Counted from the first letter of the stretch, positions 1 through 7,754 are shown. The stretch is 9,303 bases of DNA from Verrucomicrobiota bacterium (GCA_015660155.1 DQLO01000188.1:1-9303); one strand, 5' to 3'. Numbers and translations: made by a program. The notes: generated by a model not told the origin, from the sequence alone.

Positions 1-2
1 AA

Positions 3-197
3 CTCAACGCCATCGGAGTGGCCGCGTGGCGCAATCCGTATGCCATTACCGTGGTGCTTCCCAAACCCTCCACCGTGGTGCTCGATAAATGGCAACTCGC
101 CGTGGAAGAAGACATTGCGCACATAATGGTGATGCCCCACGTGGATCGCGACCGCATCGACCGCATCGTGGCCGACATTGCCGCTAACCCTGTCTAG
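3..197 (+). CDS. PLP-dependent decarboxylase, histidine decarboxylase-like (C-terminal fragment)
   Basis: This is the last 64 codons of a gene that begins before the window, ending at TAG 195-197. The visible tail contains AAWRNPYAITVVLPKPS, then DKWQLAVEEDIAHIMVMP and a charged helix. The pattern AWRNP...ITVVFP.P followed by KWQLA.....H...MP is, from memory, the C-terminal end of group II PLP-dependent decarboxylases of the bacterial histidine decarboxylase / plant serine decarboxylase type, cytosolic enzymes that release CO2 from an amino acid to give an amine. The PLP lysine and the substrate-binding residues lie upstream and cannot be checked, so histidine versus serine or another amino acid is undecided. 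Only 2 bases separate its stop from the ACT-domain gene, so the two are probably co-transcribed, and the neighbour may sense an amino acid. Confidence 0.7.
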   Translation, partial: LNAIGVAAWRNPYAITVVLPKPSTVVLDKWQLAVEEDIAHIMVMPHVDRDRIDRIVADIAANPV

Positions 198-199
198 TT

Positions 200-595
200 A
201 TGAAACTCATTTCCATAGTCACCGAAAGTCGCGACGGCGTGACCGCCGAGATTGCCGCTTTGCTCGGCGAAAACGACATCAACATCGAATCGCTCGATGC
301 CGAGGAAGCCAACGGCACCGACGTGGTGACGCTTTCGGTGGATCATTACAACCGCGCATTGCAAGTGCTGCGCGACGGCGGCTGGAACGCTGTGAGCGAA
401 GACGCCATGCTCGTGCGCGTCCGCGATGAACCCGGCGCGCTGGCCCGCGTGGCCAAACGGTTTCTCGATGCGGGCGTCACCGTCCACAGCATCCGCATCG
501 TCCAACGCGGCGGTGATTGGGGCGTCATCGCCGTGAGTGCCGATCCCATTGAGGACGCGCGCGCGTTGGTAAAAGATAATTTGCTGACGGAGTAA
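200..595 (+). CDS. Tandem ACT-domain protein
   Basis: This 131-residue cytosolic protein is made of two ACT domains and no enzyme domain. ACT 1 covers about residues 1-68, with the typical first strand and helix (KLISIVTESRDGVTAEIAAL, then NDINIESLDAEE). ACT 2 covers about 69-131 (MLVRVRDEPGALARVAKRF, then AGVTVHSIRIV and WGVIAVSAD). ACT domains usually bind an amino acid at domain interfaces and regulate enzymes. Stand-alone tandem ACT proteins are common, and most have no assigned ligand. The ATG lies 2 bases after the decarboxylase stop, so translational coupling is likely; no Shine-Dalgarno sequence is visible. From position, I infer that it could tune the upstream amino-acid decarboxylase or report its substrate. 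The ACT assignment is firm; the ligand and partner are unknown. Confidence 0.85.
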   Translation: MKLISIVTESRDGVTAEIAALLGENDINIESLDAEEANGTDVVTLSVDHYNRALQVLRDGGWNAVSEDAMLVRVRDEPGALARVAKRFLDAGVTVHSIRIVQRGGDWGVIAVSADPIEDARALVKDNLLTE

Positions 596-609
596 ATGGC
601 TTCACAAGA

Positions 610-638
610 TTGACTTTTTCTCGGCAATTCGCTTCATT
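610..638 (+). promoter_or_regulatory. Weak promoter candidate for the cytochrome/FGE-like gene
   Basis: TTGACT (610-615) matches the sigma70 -35 consensus at 5 of 6 positions. After 17 bases, TTCATT (633-638) matches the -10 at only 3 of 6. If real, transcription would start almost at the ATG (648), giving a nearly leaderless mRNA. The -10 is poor, so this is only a candidate. Confidence 0.2.
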
Positions 639-647
639 GGCCGCCAC

Positions 648-2129
648 ATGTTTTTACGCGTTTTTGGAGTGATTGGATTGGCGTTGTTGATTGCCTGCGC
701 CACGGGGGCCAATGAGGATAAGCCGGTGGATGGCAATGCGGGCAAACCCGCCGTGCCTGCCGTACCGGCCGAACCGGCTAAGGTGGATTTCGTGAAGCAG
801 ATCAAGCCGATCCTTGAGTACAACTGCGTGGGCTGCCACCGCGAGGGAGAAGCGGAAGAGCACGGCGGTGGCTATCAACTCGACATCAAAGAGAAAGCCC
901 TCAAAGGGCGGCGCATTCGGCCGGGGGATCACGAGCGAAGTATGGTTTGGGAATCGATGACGTTGCCCTTGGATGACGAGGAAGTGATGCCGCCCAAGCA
1001 AAAAGAACAGCGGCCCACGAAAGAGGAGATCGCGCTGATTGCGTTGTGGATTGACCAAGGTGCCACGTGGCCGGATGGCTTGCAGCTCACGCCCAAGAAA
1101 AAAACCATCAAAGGCGAGGACGAAACCAAAATTGTCGATGCCATCCGCGCCAAAATCATGGCCAAACACAAGCCGGTGGCTGAGGGGGAGATGAAGCCTT
1201 ACGTGGACAAGATCCCCAACACGTTATCCGATTTCACGATGGTTCCCATCAAGGGCGGCACCTTTCTGATGGGCAGTCCCGCAGACGAAAAAGGCCGCAA
1301 TGAAAACGAAGGTCCGCAGCGTCGTGTCACCGTGTCACCCTTTTGGATAGGCAAACACGAGGTCACTTGGGATGATTATAACAAGTTCATGTATCACAAG
1401 CGGAATCTCAAACTGAAAAAGGGCACGGATGAATTCTATTTGGATGCTACGGCCACTCCCACCAATCCTTATGTGAACATGGATTTCGGAATGGGCACGG
1501 GACAGCATCCGGCCATTTCAATGACGCAGCACGCGGCCAACAAATACTGCGAGTGGCTCAGTATGAAAACCGGTAATTTTTATCGATTGCCCACCGAGGC
1601 GGAATGGGAATACGCCTGCCGCGCGGGCACCACCACGGCGTATTCCTGGGGCAATGAGGACGACCGTGCCACGCTGAATGCCAAAACTTGGAATAGCAGC
1701 AACACTTCGGATCCCATCACTTTTGATATCGGCTATCGCAAGATCGGCCTCAAATCCCCCAATCCGTGGGGCTTGCACGATATGCACGGGAATGTGTTTG
1801 AATGGGTACTCGATGGCTACGCGCCGTACAAAGCGGCAAGCGGCACATTGGTGAATCCGTGGGTGAAAGGCACCAATCCTTATCCGCACGTGGCACGGGG
1901 CGGGTCGTTCCATTTCAAACATCCCAAAAGCACCTTGCGCAGCGCAGCGCGGATTTTTTCTGCTCCCGATTGGAAACAGCAGGATCCGCAACTGCCCAAG
2001 AGCATTTGGTTTCTCACCGACGCCACGTTCCTCGGCATGCGCATTGTGCGTCCGCTGAAACTGCCCACGCAAGTGGAGATGAAAGCCTACTGGAACAACG
2101 AGGTGGAATACGACGTGCCGGTTGATTAG
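648..2129 (+). CDS. Lipoprotein fusing a planctomycete-type cytochrome c domain to an FGE-sulfatase-like domain
   Basis: The protein has 493 residues. Residues 1-17 form a lipoprotein signal with lipobox LIAC (Cys17), so it should be membrane-anchored outside the cytoplasm. A low-complexity Pro/Ala/Lys linker runs to about residue 46. Residues 47-145 match the planctomycete cytochrome c (PSCyt1-like) type: one haem c site CVGCH (60-64), and Met114 in EEVMPP as likely sixth ligand, followed by a helix ending in LWIDQGATWP. Residues 196-470 are an SUMF1/FGE-sulfatase fold: GGTFLMGS (203-210), KHEVTWDDY (236-244), RLPTEAEWEYACRAG (313-327), GLHDMHGNVFEW (375-386), VARGGSF (415-421) and GMRIVR (463-468). 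The two catalytic cysteines of true FGE, expected shortly after RGGS, are missing; that stretch reads FHFKHPKS. Formylglycine formation is therefore unlikely, and the domain may bind a ligand or catalyse another reaction. The ATG gives an intact signal peptide; no Shine-Dalgarno sequence is seen. Confidence 0.85.
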   Translation: MFLRVFGVIGLALLIACATGANEDKPVDGNAGKPAVPAVPAEPAKVDFVKQIKPILEYNCVGCHREGEAEEHGGGYQLDIKEKALKGRRIRPGDHERSMVWESMTLPLDDEEVMPPKQKEQRPTKEEIALIALWIDQGATWPDGLQLTPKKKTIKGEDETKIVDAIRAKIMAKHKPVAEGEMKPYVDKIPNTLSDFTMVPIKGGTFLMGSPADEKGRNENEGPQRRVTVSPFWIGKHEVTWDDYNKFMYHKRNLKLKKGTDEFYLDATATPTNPYVNMDFGMGTGQHPAISMTQHAANKYCEWLSMKTGNFYRLPTEAEWEYACRAGTTTAYSWGNEDDRATLNAKTWNSSNTSDPITFDIGYRKIGLKSPNPWGLHDMHGNVFEWVLDGYAPYKAASGTLVNPWVKGTNPYPHVARGGSFHFKHPKSTLRSAARIFSAPDWKQQDPQLPKSIWFLTDATFLGMRIVRPLKLPTQVEMKAYWNNEVEYDVPVD

Positions 2130-2133
2130 GTCT

Positions 2134-2168
2134 TGTAGCTCGGGCCGCTGGCTCGGGAACTACATTTT
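2134..2168 (+). terminator. Hairpin with T-run after the cytochrome/FGE-like gene; REP-like form
   Basis: TGTAG (2134-2138) pairs with CTACA (2160-2164). Inside it, CTCGGGCC (2139-2146) pairs with GGCTCGGG (2150-2157) with two G-T wobbles, leaving the triloop GCT and a two-base AA bulge. TTTT follows at 2165-2168. It starts 4 bases after the stop codon, so it can act as an intrinsic terminator for that gene. A GTAG tetranucleotide at the foot of an imperfect GC-rich hairpin is also the form of REP elements, so it may be one copy of a dispersed repeat. Both readings may be true. Confidence 0.55.
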
Positions 2169-2183
2169 ATATTTCATCGGGGC

Positions 2184-2211
2184 TTGCCACCCACTGCCAA
2201 TTCGCTAGACT
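2184..2211 (+). promoter_or_regulatory. Promoter candidate for the Gfo/Idh/MocA gene
   Basis: TTGCCA (2184-2189) matches the -35 consensus at 5 of 6 positions. After 16 bases, TAGACT (2206-2211) matches the -10 at 4 of 6. Transcription would begin near 2218, leaving a leader of about 38 bases before the ATG at 2256. The position, just after the preceding hairpin and ahead of the Tat signal, fits a separate transcription unit. It also argues against a TTG start at 2184. Confidence 0.4.
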
Positions 2212-2255
2212 TTTCCCACCGACGGAATCATTCCTTCGTGCATCCATTTGTTGCT

Positions 2256-3596
2256 ATGAAAAAAAATCCTAAAAGCAAAGTCAATCGACGTCATTTCCTA
2301 AAGTCCTCCACCAAACTGGCCGCCGCAAGTGCGGTGCTGAGCCAGATTCCGATCGAACGCGTGGCGCACGCTGCCGTCGGCGACACGATAAGCGTGGCGC
2401 TCGTGGGCTGTGGCGGCCGTGGCAGCGGTGCCGTGAGCCAGATTAGAAACACCAAGGGAAACACCAAGCTCGTCGCCGTGGCCGACGTGAATGTGGAGAA
2501 AGCCAAAAGCCGGGTTGCCGGTTTTAGAAAGCAGTTTAATGATTGGGTAGACGTTCCCGAGGACAGGATCTTTGGCGGGCTCGATGGCTACAAAGCGGCG
2601 ATCGATTCGGGTGCCGATCTGGTGGTCATCGCAACGCCGCCGGGATTTAAGCCGCAGCAATTCGAATACGCGGTGAAAGCCGGTAAGCACATCTTTTGTG
2701 AGAAGCCGGTTGCTTCCGATGCCCCCGGCGTTCGCCGTGTGCTCGCCGCCACTCAGGAGGCAAAGAAGAAAAATCTCATGGTGGGCATCGGCCTGCAGCG
2801 TCGCCACGAGGAGCGGTATATCAACAACATCAAGCAACTTCACGACGGCGCAATTGGTGAGATCAACCTGATGCGAGTCTATTGGAATGGTCGCGGAATT
2901 TGGTATCGCGATCGTACGCCCGAGCAAACTGAAATGACATTTCAGTGCAACAACTGGTATCACTTCATCTGGGCCAGCGGCGACCAAATCTGCGAGCAGC
3001 ACATTCACAACCTCGACGTTGGTAACTGGGTGATGCAGGGCTACCCCGTAATGGCAAACGGTATGGGCGGCGGCGAGATGCGTCAGGTGGGGAAAACCTA
3101 CGGCGACCGCACCAAGACGCAGATTTTTGACCACACCTTTGTTGAGTACACCTACGCCAACGGCCACAAAATGTACAGCCAAGCTCGCCATCTTGGCGGC
3201 AACGCGACCTTCGGCCACGTCGGCGAATACGCCCACGGCAGCAAAGGCGTCTGCAAGCTGGCTTCATCGATTAACCCGTTCGACGGCGACCCGATCCGCA
3301 TCACCGGCAAGGGCGGCGGCCACCAGCAGGAGCAACACGACCTCATCGAGTCCCTGGCGAAGGGCGATATCTACAACGAAGGTGAGTACGGCGCCAAGGC
3401 GACCTTCACGGCCATCCTTGGCCGCGAGGCTTGCTACTCGGGACGTCTCCTCAAGTGGGATGATCTTCTCAACAAAGGTCGCGACTACTGCCCCGGCATC
3501 GATAAATGGACTGTGGACTCCAATCCGCCCGCAATGAAGGGTGAAGACGGCAAGTACCCCGTCCCTCAGCCCGGCATCTGGAATCCCTTCGCCTAA
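2256..3596 (+). CDS. Tat-exported Gfo/Idh/MocA family oxidoreductase
   Basis: The 446-residue protein is read from ATG 2256. An in-frame TTG at 2184 would put 24 residues before the Tat signal and overlap the promoter candidate, so it is rejected. Residues 1-39 form a twin-arginine signal: NRRHFLK (10-16), a hydrophobic stretch, and a likely cut after AHA (37-39). The folded, cofactor-loaded protein is therefore probably exported. The Rossmann domain follows: VALVGCGGRGSG (47-58) binds the dinucleotide, the second strand ends in VAVADVN, and CEKPVA (148-153) holds the family EKP motif. The C-terminal substrate half contains EQHIHNLDVGNW (247-258), with the histidine and aspartate usual at the active site. 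These enzymes oxidise or reduce sugars, inositols or their derivatives with NAD(P). Exported paralogues are abundant in Planctomycetota and Verrucomicrobiota and may keep a tightly bound cofactor. The substrate is not predictable. The unit is monocistronic, with its own promoter candidate and terminator. Confidence 0.93.
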   Translation: MKKNPKSKVNRRHFLKSSTKLAAASAVLSQIPIERVAHAAVGDTISVALVGCGGRGSGAVSQIRNTKGNTKLVAVADVNVEKAKSRVAGFRKQFNDWVDVPEDRIFGGLDGYKAAIDSGADLVVIATPPGFKPQQFEYAVKAGKHIFCEKPVASDAPGVRRVLAATQEAKKKNLMVGIGLQRRHEERYINNIKQLHDGAIGEINLMRVYWNGRGIWYRDRTPEQTEMTFQCNNWYHFIWASGDQICEQHIHNLDVGNWVMQGYPVMANGMGGGEMRQVGKTYGDRTKTQIFDHTFVEYTYANGHKMYSQARHLGGNATFGHVGEYAHGSKGVCKLASSINPFDGDPIRITGKGGGHQQEQHDLIESLAKGDIYNEGEYGAKATFTAILGREACYSGRLLKWDDLLNKGRDYCPGIDKWTVDSNPPAMKGEDGKYPVPQPGIWNPFA

Positions 3597-3617
3597 TTCC
3601 TAAGAATCAACGCATCG

Positions 3618-3648
3618 AACGTCGCCCTTCACGGGGCGGCGTTTTTTT
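3618..3648 (+). terminator. Intrinsic terminator of the Gfo/Idh/MocA gene
   Basis: AACGTCGCCC (3618-3627) pairs with GGGCGGCGTT (3634-3643) with one G-T wobble and a six-base loop TTCACG. A run of seven T residues occupies 3642-3648. It lies 22 bases after the stop codon and is the clearest rho-independent terminator in the window. Confidence 0.9.
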
Positions 3649-3686
3649 GAAACTCATTTAGCGAGTTGCTCAATCCGCTCAACACC

Positions 3687-3700
3687 CGCACCCTTCGGGC

Positions 3701-3705
<5 letters not shown>
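3687..3705 (+). promoter_or_regulatory. Small hairpin over the apbE start codon
   Basis: CGCAC (3687-3691) pairs with GTGCG (3701-3705), and an inner CC/GG pair closes a small loop around TTC with unpaired bases on the 3' side. The 3' arm contains the GTG start codon, so in mRNA the structure could lower initiation. The stem is short and bulged, and no ligand-binding structure is visible. Confidence 0.3.
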
Positions 3706-4694
<989 letters not shown>

Positions 4695-4699
<5 letters not shown>

Positions 4700-4723
4700 G
4701 GACGCGCAAAGCGTGTCCCTACC
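4695..4723. repeat. Palindrome between convergent genes, containing both stop codons
   Basis: GGTAGGGACGCGC (4695-4707) and GCGTGTCCCTACC (4711-4723) pair over 13 bases with one G-T wobble and an AAA loop. The TAG of apbE (4697-4699) lies in one arm and the TAG of the - strand kinase (4719-4721) in the other. It probably acts as a bidirectional transcription end, although no long T-run follows on either strand. The GTAG foot on both strands and the high symmetry also fit a dispersed REP-like element that landed here and supplied both stops. Confidence 0.75.
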
Positions 4724-5699
4724 AACCCCTCATCTCCGCCACCGACGCGGTACCAGTTGTGCCGAGTTTGTGGATGACGATTGAGGCGGCGCGGTTGGCG
4801 AGTTCCAACACCTCGGAAAGCTCGGCACTGGCGGCGATCGCGGCGGCGAGGTTGGCGGTCACGGCGTCGCCGGCGCCGACGATGTCGATGGGGCCGCGCA
4901 CGGGCAGGGCGGGGGAATGGGCCAACTCGTCCCGTGGAGTCGCGACGATGATTCCTTTTTCCGACAAGCTCACAAATACGGGTTGGCCGGTTTGCCGAGC
5001 CAATTCAGCAGCGGCGGTTTCGGGTTCGCCCTCGTTAAGGCGCGCCAATTCATCAGCGTTCATTTTATAAATAATGTGCGGCCAATTATTCAAGCCGCGG
5101 CGGCTATCGCCGATGACGAGCGTTTGCGATTTGATTTCTTCAATGGCGGCGAGGAGGTTTTGAGTCACCACGCCCGTTTCCGGCTCATCGACTTGATCGA
5201 GAATGACAAAGGCGTCCACCTTTCCCGCGAGCGCGCGCACGGCGTCGGCAAGTTTTTTCTGCAACGCTTCGGGAGTGGGATGCCAGTTTTTGCTGTCGAG
5301 CCGGCTGAGTTCGCGCGGCGGTTGGCCGGGCTCGAGCACGAGCGGTTTGCAATAGGTGAAGGTGCGCTGCGTTTTGCTTTCGAAAAAATATTTCATGCGC
5401 ACGCTGGGCATTTGCTCGAGCGCGCGCTGGAGTTCGTAGCCTTCGCCATCGCAACCGCAAAAGCCAACGGGCCAAAGCTCGCCCACGCCGAGGGCGGAGA
5501 GATTTGCCAGCACCGTCCCGGCCGCGCCGGGTTGGGCGCGCACGTTGGTGACGTTATGCACGGGGAGACCGGTCTCGATGGAGGTTTCTTTTTTTGAAGA
5601 ATCGATTTCCAGATACCGATCGCAACTGTAATCGCCCACCACCGCGATGCGCAGTGATGGGTAGCGGTCGGTGATTTCCTGGAATCGTTGAGGGGTCAT
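4719..5699 (-). CDS. PfkB-family carbohydrate kinase, close to the HldE/RfaE kinase domain
   Basis: This 326-residue cytosolic kinase of the ribokinase/PfkB fold starts at ATG 5699-5697. The N-terminal strand is RIAVVGDYSCDRYL (17-30). PGAAGTVLANLSALG (57-71) corresponds to the first PfkB signature that contacts the sugar. The C-terminal signature is GPIDIVGAGDAVTANLA (269-285), with Asp278 as the expected catalytic base and GAG as the anion hole. The layout (VGD..D.Y near the N-terminus, GDSR at 197-200, MNADELARL at 213-221 and HKLGTTGTASV near the end) most resembles the D-glycero-beta-D-manno-heptose-7-phosphate kinase domain of HldE/RfaE. There is no nucleotidyltransferase domain, which HldE carries C-terminally, so a different sugar or sugar phosphate is possible. 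It is the last gene of the - strand cluster, 66 bases after the unknown protein, with a palindrome in the gap. The TAG stop lies inside the 4695-4723 palindrome. Confidence 0.85.
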   Translation of the reverse strand: MTPQRFQEITDRYPSLRIAVVGDYSCDRYLEIDSSKKETSIETGLPVHNVTNVRAQPGAAGTVLANLSALGVGELWPVGFCGCDGEGYELQRALEQMPSVRMKYFFESKTQRTFTYCKPLVLEPGQPPRELSRLDSKNWHPTPEALQKKLADAVRALAGKVDAFVILDQVDEPETGVVTQNLLAAIEEIKSQTLVIGDSRRGLNNWPHIIYKMNADELARLNEGEPETAAAELARQTGQPVFVSLSEKGIIVATPRDELAHSPALPVRGPIDIVGAGDAVTANLAAAIAASAELSEVLELANRAASIVIHKLGTTGTASVAEMRGW

Positions 5700-5707
5700 T
5701 TTTATCC

Positions 5708-5763
5708 CACGCGGAGACGCGGAGTTGAGTAGGAAATCCTCCGCGCCTCCGCATCTCCGCGTG
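5708..5763. repeat. Palindrome built from 8-bp repeats within the - strand cluster
   Basis: CACGCGGAGACGCGGAG (5708-5724) pairs with CTCCGCATCTCCGCGTG (5747-5763) with one wobble. Each arm is a tandem of an 8-mer: ACGCGGAG twice at 5709-5724, and its reverse form three times with small changes at 5739-5762 (CTCCGCGC, CTCCGCAT, CTCCGCGT). AGGAAATCCT (5731-5740) forms a small inner palindrome. No T-run follows on the - strand, so it is not a normal terminator. It fills nearly all of the 66-base gap between the unknown gene and the kinase. From memory, repeats of the ACGCGGAG/ACGCAGAG type occur dispersed in many bacterial genomes. Confidence 0.8.
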
Positions 5764-5765
5764 AT

Positions 5766-6839
5766 TTATTTTTCTAACTCATTCAAAAGGTGATGCGTGA
5801 AGTCGATGTTGTCGCATTGCGCGTAATGCATCGCGCCGCCCATTCGCGCGTAGCTTTTGCAGAAGCGCAGGTAATAGGCGGGGTTGTCCTTGGGCGCCTC
5901 GCCGGTGGTCCAATCCCAGCCGCCGCCGTCTTGGATGTCCACAACGTAAAAAGAATGGTCACGCACGATCTCGCGATTGGCTTGCAGTCGGAGATTGTTC
6001 ACGCAGGAAAGACTCTTTTCAAAAACCTGCGGGCCCATGATGGCGCTGCCCACCGAAAGCACCACGCCCCCATCGAGGCCTTCTACCGCGCCGCCGAAAG
6101 TTGCGAAGTCAAACCCCGCCGCGCGCCCGAGTGCCGCGCCATTGAACATCGGATGATTGGAAATTATATCGTAGCCGATGCCGGGATGCACCGTGAGTGG
6201 CACGCTATGCTTGAAGGCGTTGCCGAGGACGGAGGAGCTTTTCCACTCGTGGGAAATTTCGTGCCGACCTTCGGCGAGGTTGTGCTGGCGCATTGCCTGT
6301 AAAAGTTCGGCGTGGGCGGGGCTGGTTTGTCGTTCTAATTCCGCAAGAGTGAGCAGCGTGACGCCATCTTCGGCGACCATCCGGCCAACACTTAGGCCGA
6401 AGCCTTCGCCATTGATCGCGCCCGCGAGCACGGCGAGGTGGAGGCAACGGCCAGTTTCTTCCCACGCGCCGAAGGTGCCGGTGGCCACGTTGGCGCGTAC
6501 GCATTCGGTGGATTGGCCGTGGTGCGCCCATTCCCAATCGTGAATCACGCCCGCGCCGTTGGTGGCGAGATGGGTGATCCAATCGCCGGCCATTAATTTT
6601 TCCATCAACAGATGCGCGCCGTTTTTGATGAGGTGCGCGCCGTAAATGTACATCACGCTTGCGCCTTTTTCCCGCGCGGCGCGGATGTCTTTGGCGCAGC
6701 GCGCGACGTGTTCGCGATTGGCGGGCGATAGTTCGCTGGGCGTGGAGGTTGGATCGATGAGGGTTTCCTCGATGCCGGTCATACTGTCGCGCTCGGCGAG
6801 GGGGTAGACTTTGAGTTGTGAGAGGTCGATGGGTTTCAT
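5766..6839 (-). CDS. Conserved protein of unknown function, possibly with a deoxyhypusine-synthase-like NAD-binding fold
   Basis: I cannot name this 357-residue protein with certainty. It has no signal peptide or membrane segment and should be cytosolic. Conserved-looking blocks are GASVMYIYGAHLIKNG (59-74), THLATNGAGVIHDWEWAHHG (88-107), NVATGTFGAWEETGR (117-131), EISHEWKSSSVLGNAFKHSV (194-213), PGIGYDIISNHPMFNGAAL (219-237) and GGVVLSVGSAIMGPQVFEKSL (256-276). The block NGAGVIHDWE resembles the (T/S)G..(V/I)HD.E stretch of the deoxyhypusine synthase and LOR/SDH-type NAD-binding fold, so a Rossmann-like dinucleotide-binding enzyme is plausible. That comparison is from memory and no spermidine-pathway gene is nearby. 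The ATG overlaps the HAD gene's TGA by 4 bases (ATGA), indicating translational coupling, and a PfkB kinase follows. The context points to sugar-phosphate chemistry. Confidence 0.75.
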   Translation of the reverse strand: MKPIDLSQLKVYPLAERDSMTGIEETLIDPTSTPSELSPANREHVARCAKDIRAAREKGASVMYIYGAHLIKNGAHLLMEKLMAGDWITHLATNGAGVIHDWEWAHHGQSTECVRANVATGTFGAWEETGRCLHLAVLAGAINGEGFGLSVGRMVAEDGVTLLTLAELERQTSPAHAELLQAMRQHNLAEGRHEISHEWKSSSVLGNAFKHSVPLTVHPGIGYDIISNHPMFNGAALGRAAGFDFATFGGAVEGLDGGVVLSVGSAIMGPQVFEKSLSCVNNLRLQANREIVRDHSFYVVDIQDGGGWDWTTGEAPKDNPAYYLRFCKSYARMGGAMHYAQCDNIDFTHHLLNELEK

Positions 6840-7699
6840 TCGCCAAATAAAGTTTGTAGCAGCGCCTTGGGCTCGCGGTAGTCAGCGCCGACCGCGTCCG
6901 CTCCAGTCTCGAGCAAGACGGCGCGTTTGTTTTCGTCAATGCGACCGGAGCCGTTTTCGTGTTCGTCACTGCACACGGCGATGGCGAGCCCTCCCAAGTT
7001 TCGCGCGGCTTCAATTTCCGCCGCGCCATCGCCGAACATTATGAACGTTTCGCCGGTGAAGGATTCCTCTGCCATCAGTTTTTCGAGTACGGATTGTTTG
7101 GAAAAATTATTTGCATCAGTGTGGCCGTAGACGTGGCCATTGCAAAAGCCGGTGAGGCCAAGCATTTCGGCTTCGGCGTTGATTTGGTCGTGCGGATTGC
7201 CGCTCAAAATAATGATGTGCAATCCGCGCGCGGTGAGCTGTTCCAACAAAGCGCGGCCGCCGTGGACGATGAAGTCATCGGCGGTTGCGGTGCCGTTGCG
7301 GAGTTGCGCGTAGCGTTCGTGGGCATTGGCGTTGAGCGGTTGCAGAAAGGACTCGAGCAATTCATCGGCATCCGCTTGGCGGCCGCGTTGCTGGATTTGC
7401 GCGGCCATTTCGGTGGTGAACAGCGGGGTGGGGCGGCCATTGAACCGGAACATTTCGCGAAACAAATGCGTGCGAATGTCGGCGGCGGTTTCGCCCTCGC
7501 GCAAAATGAAGCGCGGGGCGATGACGGATTGCGCCACTTCGGTCCAGCCGTGGCGCAGCCAGGAAAGCGTGCCATCGAAATCGAACACCACATGCGTGGC
7601 GCGCGGGCGCGGCACGAAGCTCGGCAGCAGTTCGATGGGCGATGATTCCGTGGCGGTGGGCACGGGCGACAGTGAAATGGGATTTCGCAAAAAAAGCAA
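6836..7699 (-). CDS. HAD-superfamily hydrolase (capped phosphatase)
   Basis: The reading frame gives 287 residues. HAD motif I is DFDGTLS (40-46, Asp40 nucleophile and Asp42 acid/base). About 120 mostly helical residues follow, the size of a C1 cap. Motif II is LSGNP (165-169, Ser166), motif III is probably Lys201 or Lys207 in FSKQSVLEKL, and motif IV is FGDGAAEIE (222-230, Asp224 and Glu228 for Mg2+). All catalytic positions are present, so it should be an active cytosolic phosphatase or phosphomutase. The start is uncertain: codon 1 is TTG, codon 4 is TTG and codon 13 is GTG (7663-7661); there is no ATG before motif I and no Shine-Dalgarno sequence. The GTG would leave 27 residues before motif I, which is more usual. 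It leads the - strand cluster and overlaps the next gene by 4 bases. In heptose pathways a HAD phosphatase (GmhB) works with the HldE kinase, but this protein is longer than GmhB and capped. Confidence 0.85.
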   Translation of the reverse strand: MLFLRNPISLSPVPTATESSPIELLPSFVPRPRATHVVFDFDGTLSWLRHGWTEVAQSVIAPRFILREGETAADIRTHLFREMFRFNGRPTPLFTTEMAAQIQQRGRQADADELLESFLQPLNANAHERYAQLRNGTATADDFIVHGGRALLEQLTARGLHIIILSGNPHDQINAEAEMLGLTGFCNGHVYGHTDANNFSKQSVLEKLMAEESFTGETFIMFGDGAAEIEAARNLGGLAIAVCSDEHENGSGRIDENKRAVLLETGADAVGADYREPKALLQTLFGE

Positions 7700-7702
7700 T
7701 CA

Positions 7703-7728
7703 CGCGCGAAACAGACTTGCTTCGCGCG
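7703..7728. promoter_or_regulatory. Inverted repeat in the divergent promoter region
   Basis: CGCGCGAA (7703-7710) and TTCGCGCG (7721-7728) are perfect inverted arms separated by 10 bases. They lie in the 55-base gap between the start of the - strand HAD gene and the + strand TIM-barrel gene. A regulator site serving both directions is possible. A GC-rich hairpin arising by chance is also possible, since the region is rich in CG steps. Confidence 0.35.
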
Positions 7729-7754
7729 CGCGCCTGTTCCCCAATGGGCGGCCC

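Noticed and set aside
1257..1950. Active formylglycine-generating enzyme for sulfatase maturation
   Set aside because: The two catalytic cysteines are absent from the stretch after RGGS, and no sulfatase gene is present.
2184..2255. TTG start that would lengthen the Gfo/Idh/MocA protein by 24 residues
   Set aside because: The Tat signal begins properly at ATG 2256, and the extra stretch overlaps a promoter candidate and looks non-coding.
5708..5763. CRISPR-like array, because of the repeated 8-mers
   Set aside because: The units are adjacent without spacers and in opposite orientations, so this is a palindromic repeat, not an array.
7326..7754. Upstream extension of the TIM-barrel reading frame
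   Set aside because: It lies antisense to the HAD gene, whose motifs are intact, and would bury the Tat signal in the middle of the protein.
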